A program made the position numbers and the translations under genes. Shown piece after piece: positions 54,003-64,000 of a stretch of DNA of 64,000 nt (its first letter is position 1; every line of letters begins with the position of its first letter). The notes under the pieces are model-generated. The model worked only from the letters and a program-made list of their open reading frames with translations, did no database searches and was not told the DNA's origin. This DNA is from an uncultured Opitutia bacterium (lineage in GTDB: Bacteria; Verrucomicrobiota; Verrucomicrobiia; Opitutales; UBA953), in contig CAIMFJ010000002.1 in assembly GCA_903840355.1 (NCBI GenBank), positions 62,001 to 126,000 on the forward strand, given 5' to 3'.

Positions 54003-55025
54003 ATGGACCAACCTGCCCCTCAACCCTCTCGTCGCGCTTTCCTCGGCACGGCCGCTGCTAGTTTGGCCGCTTTAGGCGTCGCCGCGCCGCTCCTCGCTGC
54101 CGACACCGCCAAGGCTCCGAGCAAAAAGAAAATCAGTGATCCGTATATTTATAAATTCTCCATCGGTAAGTTCGAAGCTTGGTCCATCAGCGATGGTTGG
54201 GGTACGTTTAAGAATTGCGTAACGAAGAAGATGTGGCCCCCCGAACACCGGGCGGAGATGACCCAAGCCCTCGTGGCCAAGGGCGAACGTCCCGATGATG
54301 TGACACTCTACATCAACATCCTCTTACTTCGCCGGGATAAAGAAGTCCTGCTCTTCGACGCTGGCTTCGGCCCTCACAACAATGCCACCTGGGGTTGGCT
54401 CGCTGAAGCGATGGCTTCCGACGCCGTCGGGATCACGCCCGAGCAAGTCACGCATGCTTTCCTTTCGCACTCCCACATCGACCACATCGGTGGCTTTGCA
54501 AATAATAATAAGATTCTTTACCCGAACGCCGCCGTCCACGTCCTCGAAACGGAAGTGAACTTCTGGCGCGGCCCGAAGCCCGACTTCAGCCACTCGCACC
54601 GCACCGATGACATCCAAGGGATGATTAAGAATGTCCGTAACTCGTTCGACACCCTTCAGCCTAATTTGGTGCTGCATAAAGACGGAGACCAAGTCCTCGA
54701 CGGCACCGTGACCATTATCGCCGCTCCAGGCCACACCGACGGCCATGCGATTTTCCGCATCAAATCCGATGGCAAGTCCCTCCTGCACATGTCGGACCTC
54801 GCCCACAACCACGTGCTGATGCTCGAGGATCCATCTTGGTTCATCGACTTCGACCACGTGCCCGAACAAGCCGTAGCGAGCCGCCGCAAAGTTTTTGCCG
54901 AGATCTCGGCCACCCGCGAACGGGCCTACGGCTTCCACTTGCCATGGCCGGGCCTCGGCGTGGTAACCTCCAACGGCAAGCAGGGCTACCAATGGTTGCC
55001 CGAAAGCTGGCGCTGGGATTTCTGA
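54003..55025 (+). CDS. Tat-exported metallo-beta-lactamase-fold hydrolase
   Basis: A 340-residue protein with a twin-arginine signal (SRRAFLG at 9-15, then a hydrophobic stretch to about residue 32). The mature part has the metal site HSHIDHIGG (156-164), a further His in APGHTDGHAIF, and Asp in LLHMSDLAHNHV. The substrate is unknown. Export in folded form fits the metal content. It lies between rseP and ispG, 41 bases upstream of the latter. Confidence 0.88.
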   Translation: MDQPAPQPSRRAFLGTAAASLAALGVAAPLLAADTAKAPSKKKISDPYIYKFSIGKFEAWSISDGWGTFKNCVTKKMWPPEHRAEMTQALVAKGERPDDVTLYINILLLRRDKEVLLFDAGFGPHNNATWGWLAEAMASDAVGITPEQVTHAFLSHSHIDHIGGFANNNKILYPNAAVHVLETEVNFWRGPKPDFSHSHRTDDIQGMIKNVRNSFDTLQPNLVLHKDGDQVLDGTVTIIAAPGHTDGHAIFRIKSDGKSLLHMSDLAHNHVLMLEDPSWFIDFDHVPEQAVASRRKVFAEISATRERAYGFHLPWPGLGVVTSNGKQGYQWLPESWRWDF

Positions 55026-55049
55026 CGCTCGTTGACGAAGCGGCTTAAA

Positions 55050-55066
55050 GGGGTTGAATTAACCCC
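55050..55066 (+). promoter_or_regulatory. Hairpin abutting ispG start codon
   Basis: GGGGTT, loop GAATT, AACCCC form a perfect six-base stem whose last base directly precedes the ATG at 55067. Any G-rich ribosome contact would lie in the 5' arm. This could limit ispG translation; not tested. Confidence 0.4.
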
Positions 55067-57076
55067 ATGTCTCGGGACTACTGCCTTTCGCGGTTTCAAA
55101 CCCTACGCCGCCCTACCCGGGAAGTGCGGGTGGGGTCGGTAGGCGTCGGCGGCTCTAACCCTTTACGCCTCCAATCAATGACGACGTCCGACACGGAGAA
55201 TGTCGCGGCGACGTTAAACCAATGCATCAAACTGGCCGAAGCGGGTTGCGAAATTATTCGCATCACCGCCCCCAATAAAGCCGCCGCAGCAGCCCTCAAA
55301 GACATTCACCGCGAATTCCGGGCCGCAGGTTTTTCGCAACCACTGGTCGCAGACATTCACTTTCTACCCGTCGCGGCGATGGAAGCGGTCGAGCACGTCG
55401 AAAAGGTGCGAGTTAATCCAGGCAACTACGCGGATAAAAAGAAATTTGCGGTCCATGAATACACCGACGCAGCTTACGCCGAAGAACTAGAGCGGCTTCA
55501 TCAGGCGTTTTCCCCGCTAGTCCTCCGAGCCAAAGCCTTGGGTCGTTGCCTCCGCATCGGCACCAACCACGGCTCGCTATCCGATCGCATCATGAATCGC
55601 TTCGGCGATACGCCCATGGGCATGGTGGAGTCTGCCTTGGAATTCATCCGCATCGCTGAATCACACGGGTTTAAAGACCTGATTCTTTCCATGAAAGCTT
55701 CGAACCCCAAGGTGATGGTCGAAGCCTATCGTCTCGCCGTTGCCCGCATGGAGGAGTTGCACATGGATTACCCGCTCCACCTCGGCGTCACCGAAGCGGG
55801 CGAAGGTGAAGATGCCCGCATTAAGTCTGCGATTGGCATCGGTGCCCTTCTTGCCGATGGATTGGGTGATACCCTGCGAGTTTCTTTAACTGAAGATCCT
55901 TGGTACGAAATCCCAGTCTGCCGGGAGTTAGCACAGCGCGCTGAAAAATCTTGGGAGCTTTACCCGCAAAAAATCGCCCGGCCCGCTGACGCGGTGGATC
56001 CTTTTAGCTACACGCGGCGGGCCACGGAAACAATTTCCCTGTCGTCTCAGTGCTCCGCGGGCGACAACGCCCCGCCCCGCGTCATCGTCCGTAGCCGACA
56101 ACCTCTAGCACGATGGGAAGCCGTGGCCAAAGAGTTGCTCGAGGCCCATCAACTCCAACGGGAAGCTCGCGCCGAAGGTCTTTTGGTTCGCTTAACGCAC
56201 GCCTCCGAAATTCCCGCCCTCCAATCACTCCGCAAAGCCCTCGGGCCAACCCTTCCCTCGCTTTGGGTCGAAACCGATTTAACCGCCGCTGAATTCCCGT
56301 TCGTTGGCACTGGCTCACGCCTAGTCGTCGTCAAAAATTTCTCGAGCGAGACGACCGCTGAAGTCGCTGCCTGGGTCCAGGCCTGCCAACAACACCAAAC
56401 GATTTTGGCCGTCGACCTTGATGGTCCTACGTTAGAAAAATTGGCCGAGACGTTGCGGCCGCTCCAACCGGGACAATTAATCATCACCTCTTCCCAACCC
56501 CAAAAGGACACGCACGCCATCGGAACCTACCGAGAATTAGTCCGGGTACTCCAAAAGCACGCCTTGCCTGCCCCACTCTGGCTGCGTGCCACCTACGCGA
56601 ACGCCACCCTCCTCGACGCCGGCTTCCAATCGCGTTTACTCGAAGCGTCCGTCTTTGCCGGCAGCTTGCTCATCGATGGCTATGGCGACTTCCTGTCGTG
56701 CGAAACCCCCACTACCGCCGCTAAGTCTCTGACATTAAGTTACGACATCCTGCAAGGGGCCCGCACGCGCCAAACTAAAACGGAATATGTAGCCTGCCCT
56801 TCGTGCGGTCGCACCTTATTCGACATTCAATCCACTACGCTCAAAATTAAAGAGCGCACGGGGCACCTGAAATCCGTCACCATCGCCGTCATGGGCTGCA
56901 TCGTGAATGGCCCAGGCGAAATGGCCGATGCTGATTTTGGCTACGTGGGCGGGGCTCCCGGTAAAATCAACCTCTACGTCGGAAAGACGCCGGTGAAGTT
57001 CAACATTCCCCAAGCCGAAGCCGTGGAGCGTTTAGTCGATTTGATTAAAGAAAAAGGGAAATGGGTCGACGCCTGA
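55067..57076 (+). CDS. ispG: 4-hydroxy-3-methylbut-2-enyl diphosphate synthase, long form
   Basis: Iron-sulfur enzyme for the sixth MEP step. At 669 residues it is the long form known from plants, Chlamydiae and Bacteroidetes, with an extra domain (about 290-540) between the TIM barrel and the cluster domain. Seen are GGSNPLRLQSMTTSDTEN, RVNPGNYADKKKF, and NHGSLSDRIMNRFGDT. The cluster ligands lie in ACPSCGRTLFD (C577, C580) and MGCIVNGPGE (C611, E618). A hairpin abuts the start codon. Confidence 0.96.
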   Translation: MSRDYCLSRFQTLRRPTREVRVGSVGVGGSNPLRLQSMTTSDTENVAATLNQCIKLAEAGCEIIRITAPNKAAAAALKDIHREFRAAGFSQPLVADIHFLPVAAMEAVEHVEKVRVNPGNYADKKKFAVHEYTDAAYAEELERLHQAFSPLVLRAKALGRCLRIGTNHGSLSDRIMNRFGDTPMGMVESALEFIRIAESHGFKDLILSMKASNPKVMVEAYRLAVARMEELHMDYPLHLGVTEAGEGEDARIKSAIGIGALLADGLGDTLRVSLTEDPWYEIPVCRELAQRAEKSWELYPQKIARPADAVDPFSYTRRATETISLSSQCSAGDNAPPRVIVRSRQPLARWEAVAKELLEAHQLQREARAEGLLVRLTHASEIPALQSLRKALGPTLPSLWVETDLTAAEFPFVGTGSRLVVVKNFSSETTAEVAAWVQACQQHQTILAVDLDGPTLEKLAETLRPLQPGQLIITSSQPQKDTHAIGTYRELVRVLQKHALPAPLWLRATYANATLLDAGFQSRLLEASVFAGSLLIDGYGDFLSCETPTTAAKSLTLSYDILQGARTRQTKTEYVACPSCGRTLFDIQSTTLKIKERTGHLKSVTIAVMGCIVNGPGEMADADFGYVGGAPGKINLYVGKTPVKFNIPQAEAVERLVDLIKEKGKWVDA

Positions 57077-57078
57077 GC

Positions 57079-57852
57079 TCACTTCGCCTCGCGACAAAGC
57101 AATTCAATCAGGGGCTTCGGATCTGGTAAACCGTGCGGGTGGTGATCGCCGCCTTCCTTCGGGAAGATTTGGAACCGCCCGCCCTGCTTAGTCCAATAAT
57201 CCACCACCACTTTAGCGTTATCCACATAGGGTACGACCGTGTCGGCCGTACCGTGTACCGAAATTAAGAAGACGCCAGCCTTGAGGGCCTTTTCTAAACC
57301 GTCCGTCGGCCGCACCGACTTCTCTTGGGCCTCTTCCTCCGTCTTAAAATTAAACTCATTCTTATAGAGCTTCCAATCTCCGGCACTGCCTTTGCCTTGG
57401 GCGTTTAACTTGCCCCCCCCTGGCCACGAGCGGATGTCGCACACCCCATTATCTAGATACAACACACTCAAACAATCAGGGTGTAAGCGGGCCCACGCGT
57501 TCACGTATAAACCCCCGCGCGAAATCCCGATGAGGGCGGGGCGGGCGGAGAGGTCGCGCTTCTCGTGTAATTCTTGATATAATTTTTCCCACACGGCCAT
57601 CGCCCGGGGCGAACCAAATTGATTGCTCACATTCACGTAAGCCACGTGCCAACCCCGGTCGACTAAGCCATCCTCGAGGCTCTTCAAATGCCCCGCGAAC
57701 TCTCCCACCCAAAGCCAGGGGTGCCCTTCTGCGGGCTTTTCCGGCACCTTCAACGTCACCGCATGATTATCGAGGGTAAACTTCTCAACCGTGCCCGCAG
57801 CCCCGAGCCCCGCGGAAGTTAATAATAAAAATAAGACTAAAAGACGACGCAT
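57079..57852 (-). CDS. Secreted alpha/beta hydrolase
   Basis: A 257-residue product with a signal peptide (MRRLLVLFLLLTSAGLGAA). The hydrolase motifs are complete: nucleophile in LIGISRGGLYV, acid in SVHGTADTVVPY and histidine in GDHHPHGLP. It resembles secreted esterases or peptidase-like enzymes of the DUF1749/prolyl oligopeptidase side; the substrate is unknown. Two bases separate its stop from the ispG stop. Confidence 0.85.
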   Translation of the reverse strand: MRRLLVLFLLLTSAGLGAAGTVEKFTLDNHAVTLKVPEKPAEGHPWLWVGEFAGHLKSLEDGLVDRGWHVAYVNVSNQFGSPRAMAVWEKLYQELHEKRDLSARPALIGISRGGLYVNAWARLHPDCLSVLYLDNGVCDIRSWPGGGKLNAQGKGSAGDWKLYKNEFNFKTEEEAQEKSVRPTDGLEKALKAGVFLISVHGTADTVVPYVDNAKVVVDYWTKQGGRFQIFPKEGGDHHPHGLPDPKPLIELLCREAK

Positions 57853-57991
57853 GGTCGGAAGTAAACACCCCGCCCCACCCCTTCCAACCCCAAAGCAGGG
57901 CTTTTCCTCCTTAAATCAACCGCCAACCAGCACCCTCAAGGGATTTGAATTCACAACACCTCCAAAATCCAACAAAACATCCCTTCATACT

Positions 57992-59545
<1,554 letters not shown>

Positions 59546-59557
59546 GCCACCAGGGCT

Positions 59558-61444
59558 TCAGTGCTCTAAGCCGGTTGCTAAACTGATGCCAATGGCATCG
59601 GAGACGGCCCGGAGTATCTCGACCTCCGCTGGCTCGGCTTGGTTGTCATATAATACCGCCACGCCACAAGCGTGTACAAAGTTGCGACGGTCGGCCACCT
59701 TCTGGGCGGCTAAAACAACCAAGGCCTCTTCTAGCAGTGCTAAATCAGCTAAAGGGTTTTCTGCGAGGGCGAGGCTCATCCCTCGGAAACCCGCTACGCC
59801 CACCGCACGTTTATAAGCCGCCAAGCGATCTTCGGGCGACTCACTAGAAGTCATCACCACCGCCGATAATACCAGTCCAGCCGCCGCTTCTAAACTCAAT
59901 GAAGGAGTGGTGGGCGAGGTGACTTCGATGCCTAAATAGCGATGCATGAGGGCTTCGAGGAGCAACAGTCTAAAACCGTCGGCTTCTTGATAAGCTACTT
60001 TTGACAACGCATCCCGGAAGGCTTGCAACTGCAAGGGCGACAGTCCCCGCAACGTCGGCAAAGCCAAATCCAAAAGCGGCAAGCGCGTCCCAGCTGGTAA
60101 ATGTTTGAGCAACGGCTCGAGGCGGAGTGCTTCGCTCACCACTTCGCCTCCCGCAATGGTTTGGGCGAGCTTTAATTGTTCCGCTTTCTGCCCAGGGTCC
60201 TGACGAAACACGAGCGCTAACACCAACCCCATCGCACTCACCAAATCGGTCGTGGCTGCTAACAACTCCGGCGGCAACTGGCCGTGAAAACCTACCGCAG
60301 CTTGAATGTCTAAATCACTTGGATAGACGCGCCGAGACGTGGGCGTCTGAACCGCGGCCACCGCTGGCAAAATGGCAGCGTTCAACTGCTGAACGGTAGC
60401 CTCTTGCGAAGATACGGGTGGCGGCGGAGTCGCAGCAATAACGGGGCGAATGACACCATCAAAGCTAGGATCAATGCGCTTAATACGGTCTTCAATCGGC
60501 GGGTGAGTCGAAAAAAGAAACTCCGCAAAGCCACCCGATGAAACCAAGAACATGTGCTGCGCTTCTAATTCAGCAGGTTTGGCTTCGCGCGCTACCTGTG
60601 TCATCCCGGCCACTTTTTTCAGAGCATTCGCCAAGCCCAAAGGATTGCGCGTGAACTGCACCGACGAAGCATCCGCGAGGTATTCGCGCTGACGCGAAAC
60701 GGAAGCCTGAATGAGGCGGGCGATGAAAACGCCCCCCAGACCGACGATGAAAACGACAAGTCCCATCACGATTAAAGCCCAACCCGCACGATTATCTTCG
60801 TCATCGCTAGCCACCATGATCCGCATTAATACATAACCTACCTGCGATAAGGCCGTTAAGCCCGCCACCGTGCCTATAATGCGCAAATTCAGTTGGGTGT
60901 CACCATGAGCGATGTGACTAAACTCATGCCCAACCACGCCCTGCAACTCATCGCGCGTCAGTTGCTCGAGCGCCCCACGGGTCACGGTGATGACGGCATC
61001 CTGTGGCGTGTGCCCCGCCGCAAAGGCGTTAATGCTCGAGTCTTGATCTAGCACCAAACATTGGGGCACCGGCATGGCCGAGGCTAACGCCATCTCTTGT
61101 ACGATGTTTAAAAATTTACGCTCATTTAAATCCTGCGTACTGGCCAAGACGGGACGCGCTCCCAACCGTAACGCCACGAGCAAGCCACCGCCTTCAAACT
61201 CGGCCATCCGTAAATAAGCCCCGCCCAAAACTACTGCCAAGGAGAGCCCAAAGGTCGTTAAGAACAAGATGGGGTGTACCCACGTGAAACCATGAAAATA
61301 ATGGATGTAAGTTAACACCAACACCGCCACGGCGTAGATTGATAGTGCCATCGCTAAGATGGCAAAAATCAACCACGCGACTAACTTCGTGGTGCGCCCC
61401 CGGGCCTCATCCTGAGCCCGGAAAAAATTCATCACTTCGGGCAT
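59558..61444 (-). CDS. M48 family zinc metalloprotease with long C-terminal domain
   Basis: A 628-residue inner-membrane protease of the HtpX/Ste24 type. It has N-terminal helices (about 20-45 and 58-78), the HEFSH zinc site (173-177), two more helices (about 185-210 and 222-246), and the third ligand Glu254 in REYLADASS. The last 280 residues form an additional helical domain not found in HtpX. It follows lemA with 31 bases between, a pairing common in bacteria. Confidence 0.9.
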   Translation of the reverse strand: MPEVMNFFRAQDEARGRTTKLVAWLIFAILAMALSIYAVAVLVLTYIHYFHGFTWVHPILFLTTFGLSLAVVLGGAYLRMAEFEGGGLLVALRLGARPVLASTQDLNERKFLNIVQEMALASAMPVPQCLVLDQDSSINAFAAGHTPQDAVITVTRGALEQLTRDELQGVVGHEFSHIAHGDTQLNLRIIGTVAGLTALSQVGYVLMRIMVASDDEDNRAGWALIVMGLVVFIVGLGGVFIARLIQASVSRQREYLADASSVQFTRNPLGLANALKKVAGMTQVAREAKPAELEAQHMFLVSSGGFAEFLFSTHPPIEDRIKRIDPSFDGVIRPVIAATPPPPVSSQEATVQQLNAAILPAVAAVQTPTSRRVYPSDLDIQAAVGFHGQLPPELLAATTDLVSAMGLVLALVFRQDPGQKAEQLKLAQTIAGGEVVSEALRLEPLLKHLPAGTRLPLLDLALPTLRGLSPLQLQAFRDALSKVAYQEADGFRLLLLEALMHRYLGIEVTSPTTPSLSLEAAAGLVLSAVVMTSSESPEDRLAAYKRAVGVAGFRGMSLALAENPLADLALLEEALVVLAAQKVADRRNFVHACGVAVLYDNQAEPAEVEILRAVSDAIGISLATGLEH

Positions 61445-61475
61445 GGGGTGACTGGTAATAGCGACCGCCTAAGGT

Positions 61476-62081
61476 TTAGCTGAAGCTAACCTTAGGAGCG
61501 TTCTTTTCCGCGGGGTCTTCGATCTTAAAGAATTCCGCAGCCTGGAAACCAAAGTTGTTGGCGACGAAAACTTGGGGGAAGGTTTCCCGGGAAGTGTTGT
61601 AATTCAGCACGGCGTCGTTGTAAGCCTGACGGGCAAAAGCGATGCGGTTTTCCGTGGACGTTAATTCTTCCATTAAACCCTTCATCGTGGAGTCGGCCTT
61701 TAACTGCGGGTAATTTTCGGAAACCACCAACAGGCGACTCAAGGCACCGCTCAAACCAGACTCGGCTTGATTCAACTCCTTCATCGCCGCGGGGTCCGCT
61801 GGGTTAGCGGCCACATTGACATTAGCCTGCGTAGCCCGAGCCCGGGCACTGACTACCGCCTCCAGCGTTTGGCGTTCGTGCGCCATGTAACCCTTGGCAG
61901 TTTCAACGAGGTTAGGGATTAAATCATAACGACGCTTCAGCTGCACATCAACCTGGGCAAAGGCGTTCTTCACCAAGTTGCGCAACGCCACTAGGCCATT
62001 GTAAATTCCGACGACGTATAAAGCTAAGGCAACCGCAGAAGCTAAGATGGCTACCAAGATAAAAAGGAAGATACTACTCAT
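61476..62081 (-). CDS. lemA: LemA family protein
   Basis: A 201-residue protein with one N-terminal helix (about 5-25) and the LemA pattern: YNGLVALRNLVKNAFAQVDVQLKRRYDLIPNLVETAKGYMAHE, ENYPQLKADSTM, LTSTENRIAFARQAYNDAVLNYN. The function is unknown; the usual partner is an M48 protease, which follows here. TATAAT at 62154-62159 on the minus strand may be its -10 box. Confidence 0.95.
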   Translation of the reverse strand: MSSIFLFILVAILASAVALALYVVGIYNGLVALRNLVKNAFAQVDVQLKRRYDLIPNLVETAKGYMAHERQTLEAVVSARARATQANVNVAANPADPAAMKELNQAESGLSGALSRLLVVSENYPQLKADSTMKGLMEELTSTENRIAFARQAYNDAVLNYNTSRETFPQVFVANNFGFQAAEFFKIEDPAEKNAPKVSFS

Positions 62082-62153
62082 AAAGACACGATAATGCCCC
62101 TCCCTAGAGGTGCAAGCAGGGAGCGAACGGTTCAGTGATAATTACCCCGGGGA

Positions 62154-62182
62154 ATTATAGCCCTAAGGGACACCCTTCTTGA
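62154..62182 (-). promoter_or_regulatory. Candidate promoter of lemA
   Basis: A perfect TATAAT at 62154-62159 on the minus strand stands 73 bases upstream of lemA. At 17 bases further, TCAAGA matches the -35 consensus in only three places. A CCCTTAGGG element lies between them. Confidence 0.3.
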
Positions 62183-62189
62183 AAAAACC

Positions 62190-63062
62190 TTATGGAAGGG
62201 CCTCTAATTGCTTACAGACCTCATCGATCAAAAAAGCTGGCGTCGAGGCCCCGGCGGTCACCCCCACCACGGTATAGCGCTGCAAAGCCTTCAAATCTAA
62301 CTCCGCGACGGTTTCGACGTGAAAACATGGCAGGCCTTGGAGTTCGACCAGCTTAGCGAGTTTAACCGTGTTAGCGGAATGGCGTCCTCCAATGACGATA
62401 ATCGCTTCGCACCCCTGACGATGTAATTCCACTACATCGGCTTGGCGGTCTTTGGTCGCCCCACAAATGGTATCGAAGACGAGGGCTTGCGGAAATCGTT
62501 GCTTTAAGTGCGCCCCTAAAATCTCAAATTCATCGGTGAACATCGTGGACTGCGACACCATGCAAACGTTCGAGCCCAAGTCGGGCAGCGCATCAATGTC
62601 GGCTTTCGAAGCCACCACGTGTCCGTGACCTTCGGTGTAGCCTAAAAGGCCAATCACCTCGGGGTGCTTGGCGTCACCAAAAATGACAGTGTGAAAGCCG
62701 CGCTTGGCATGCAGCCTCACTTTGCCGGCGATAATCCCCACGTCTGGGCAAGTGGCATCACGAAACTCCATACCTAAAGATTTTAAATACTGGCGGCGGT
62801 CAGGTGAAATCCCATGAGCCCGCACCACCATCACCGGATGCTCCCCGGCTCCAGCGGCGACATCCAGTTTCTCCTGTTTGCTGTAATCGCCCACTTCTCG
62901 AATGCCTTCGCCGGTTAACACTTCCATCATCTGGCGGTTATGGATCAAAGGGCCATCGGTATAAACTGGATGGCGACCCTTCTGGGCATACTCGCGGGCG
63001 ATGTCGATAGCACGCTCAACACCCCAACAAAAGCCCGCCGATTTGGCACGAATCACACGCAC
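62190..63062 (-). CDS. ispH: 4-hydroxy-3-methylbut-2-enyl diphosphate reductase
   Basis: Last MEP step, yielding IPP and DMAPP, with a 4Fe-4S cluster. The 290-residue protein has the three ligand cysteines C12 (GFCWGV), C105 (DATCPDV) and C200 (DTICGAT), plus the VVRAHGI and HPEVIG histidine motifs. The start is GTG at 63062. It is the fourth MEP gene in the window and stands apart from dxr and ispG by several genes. Confidence 0.96.
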   Translation of the reverse strand: MRVIRAKSAGFCWGVERAIDIAREYAQKGRHPVYTDGPLIHNRQMMEVLTGEGIREVGDYSKQEKLDVAAGAGEHPVMVVRAHGISPDRRQYLKSLGMEFRDATCPDVGIIAGKVRLHAKRGFHTVIFGDAKHPEVIGLLGYTEGHGHVVASKADIDALPDLGSNVCMVSQSTMFTDEFEILGAHLKQRFPQALVFDTICGATKDRQADVVELHRQGCEAIIVIGGRHSANTVKLAKLVELQGLPCFHVETVAELDLKALQRYTVVGVTAGASTPAFLIDEVCKQLEALP

Positions 63063-63110
63063 GACACCACGGTAAACAAGCCCGTCGACAACTCAAGCAA
63101 AGTCGCTGCT

Positions 63111-63758
63111 TTACTTGGAGGGCACGCCCCAGACTTCGGCTTCGACGTAATCATTCGAAGGCGTGGCGGAATTCCCCTTGGAGTAAAAACGCACGTAGCG
63201 TCCTTTAACACCTGCCACGGGCATCACGCGACCTTCATTGGACTCATAGTAAGCGTAGTCCTTCCCCTTCCCTAAACCTAATTCATTTTCGACGTCATTG
63301 TTATAAACCGTGGTCACGCCTTTTTTGAAATCAGGATCATCCGAGATTTGTACCACGACGCAGAAATAGACGCGGCGCTCGCGGTGGAAGTGCCACAGGG
63401 CAATGGCGTGGATGTCGACTTCTTTAGCGAGGTCGATTTGCATCCACTGCATCCCGCGAGGTAATTCGCACTCAAAACCTTCTTCGCCATTCTTATCCCC
63501 ATCGGTCAAGAAGGAGAAATCGCCCGCCGCTGCTTCCTTTGCACTGCACGTCACCGCACAACCTAAAGCCATATTTTTGGCGTCCGCAGGAACTTTAGGC
63601 AACACGCGCGGACCAGTAGGAGCAGGCTCTAAATTAGAAATCTTTAAGGGCTTGGGGGTACCCAAGGCCACCGACTTCGGCAACACCAGGGGCAAGGGCT
63701 TATCTTCCGCTAAACCTAAAGCAGCGAGACAGCAGAGACCAAAATAGAGTGGCTTCAT
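63111..63758 (-). CDS. Secreted discoidin (F5/8 type C)-like protein
   Basis: A 215-residue product with a signal peptide (MKPLYFGLCCLAALGLA), a Pro-rich linker (20-60) and a domain that fits the galactose-binding/discoidin fold: FLTDGDKNGEEGFECEL, MQWMQIDLAKEVDIHAIALW, VQISDDPDF, GRYVRFYSKGN and a last strand VEAEVWG. Such domains bind carbohydrates or surfaces. The ligand is unknown. Forty-eight bases separate it from ispH, so they may share an mRNA. Confidence 0.8.
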   Translation of the reverse strand: MKPLYFGLCCLAALGLAEDKPLPLVLPKSVALGTPKPLKISNLEPAPTGPRVLPKVPADAKNMALGCAVTCSAKEAAAGDFSFLTDGDKNGEEGFECELPRGMQWMQIDLAKEVDIHAIALWHFHRERRVYFCVVVQISDDPDFKKGVTTVYNNDVENELGLGKGKDYAYYESNEGRVMPVAGVKGRYVRFYSKGNSATPSNDYVEAEVWGVPSK

Positions 63759-63799
63759 AAAAGGTAGTCTTAATTAGACTGAGGCTCGGGAGATAAGTT

Positions 63800-64000
63800 T
63801 CAAGACTTTGGGGCATCCAAAGTGCGCACCCGGCGGTGCTTCAGCGGGAAACGCAAGGTAACGGTCGTTCCCACGCCCTCGGTGCTCTGAATTTCGACCC
63901 GCCCGCCATGAGAACGCATAATTCTTAATAAAATCAGCATCCCAATGCCCCCACCCGATTCCTTAGTCGTAAAGTAAGCATCGAAAACGCGCTTTAATTT
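63800..64000 (-). CDS. Histidine kinase, C-terminal end, 5' part beyond window
   Basis: The last 66 residues of a sensor kinase read in from the right edge. They hold the F-box FDAYFTTKESGGGIGM with the G2 loop, then MRSHGGRVEIQSTEGVGTTVTLRFPL, the end of the HATPase fold. The sensor part and partner response regulator are out of view. The TGA is at 63800-63802. Confidence 0.85.
   Translation of the reverse strand, partial: KLKRVFDAYFTTKESGGGIGMLILLRIMRSHGGRVEIQSTEGVGTTVTLRFPLKHRRVRTLDAPKS

Noticed and set aside
54324-54992. 222-codon open frame opposite the Tat-exported MBL gene
   Set aside because: Antisense shadow with no family match, no ribosome site and full overlap with a convincing gene.
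62139-62158. CCCCGGGG-centred palindrome between lemA and ispH
   Set aside because: Only the central eight bases pair; flanking bases mismatch, and there is no loop or T-run.

Overview
The window looks like chromosomal core from a Gram-negative bacterium of the PVC group, most likely Verrucomicrobiota (Opitutia-like). Supporting signs are a SecA with a roughly 100-residue extra segment in its preprotein cross-linking region, the long form of IspG, an RRM protein with a glycine-rich tail, an MEP isoprenoid pathway, outer-membrane lipoprotein genes (lnt, lolC, lolD) and a sigma-54 gene. Class-level placement is inference. I saw no rRNA, tRNA, CRISPR array, insertion sequence or prophage. Genes are dense on both strands, many overlap by 1-10 bases, and clear Shine-Dalgarno sites are uncommon.

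Layout. 1-10.3 kb: trxB (cut by the window edge) divergent from secA-lnt, a retropepsin-like secreted protein, an acidic-tailed unknown, pyrD with an overlapping secreted unknown, a SOUL-family protein and a DUF502 membrane protein. 10.3-18.7 kb: a RecO-like gene overlapping a nuclease-helicase fusion, a nitroreductase, lysS-lolC-lolD on the minus strand, and thyA-folA on the plus strand. 18.8-24.6 kb: nuoJKLMN, the membrane arm of complex I without its other subunits. 24.6-31.7 kb: xerD, argA, a uracil-DNA glycosylase relative without iron-sulfur cysteines, a 359-base non-coding stretch leading to the RRM gene, then a translationally coupled trio in which nagB is flanked by two secreted or anchored unknowns, and hisI. 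31.8-43.6 kb: tkt, a secreted propeller-like protein, ruvC, a conserved unknown, a large hydrolase/DedA/ATP-grasp fusion, an apaG-MBL-amidase operon and rpoN. 43.7-50.8 kb: a GYF-domain membrane protein, a TolB-like protein, mrp, three very small genes (one unknown, L33, a COX24-like protein), ispE, xerC and queF. 50.9-64 kb: dxr, rseP, a Tat-exported MBL protein, ispG, a secreted hydrolase, gpmI, an M48 protease with lemA, ispH, a discoidin-like secreted protein and the end of a histidine kinase.

Functional themes. Four MEP-pathway genes (ispE, dxr, ispG, ispH) lie within 15 kb. Envelope biogenesis is well represented (secA, lnt, lolC, lolD, rseP, TolB-like, M48/lemA). The most unusual gene is the 877-residue three-domain membrane protein at 36319-38952, whose hydrolase domain has lost its nucleophile and its catalytic histidine. 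Second is the PD-(D/E)XK-Rad3 helicase fusion at 10924-13218, coupled to a RecO-like gene.
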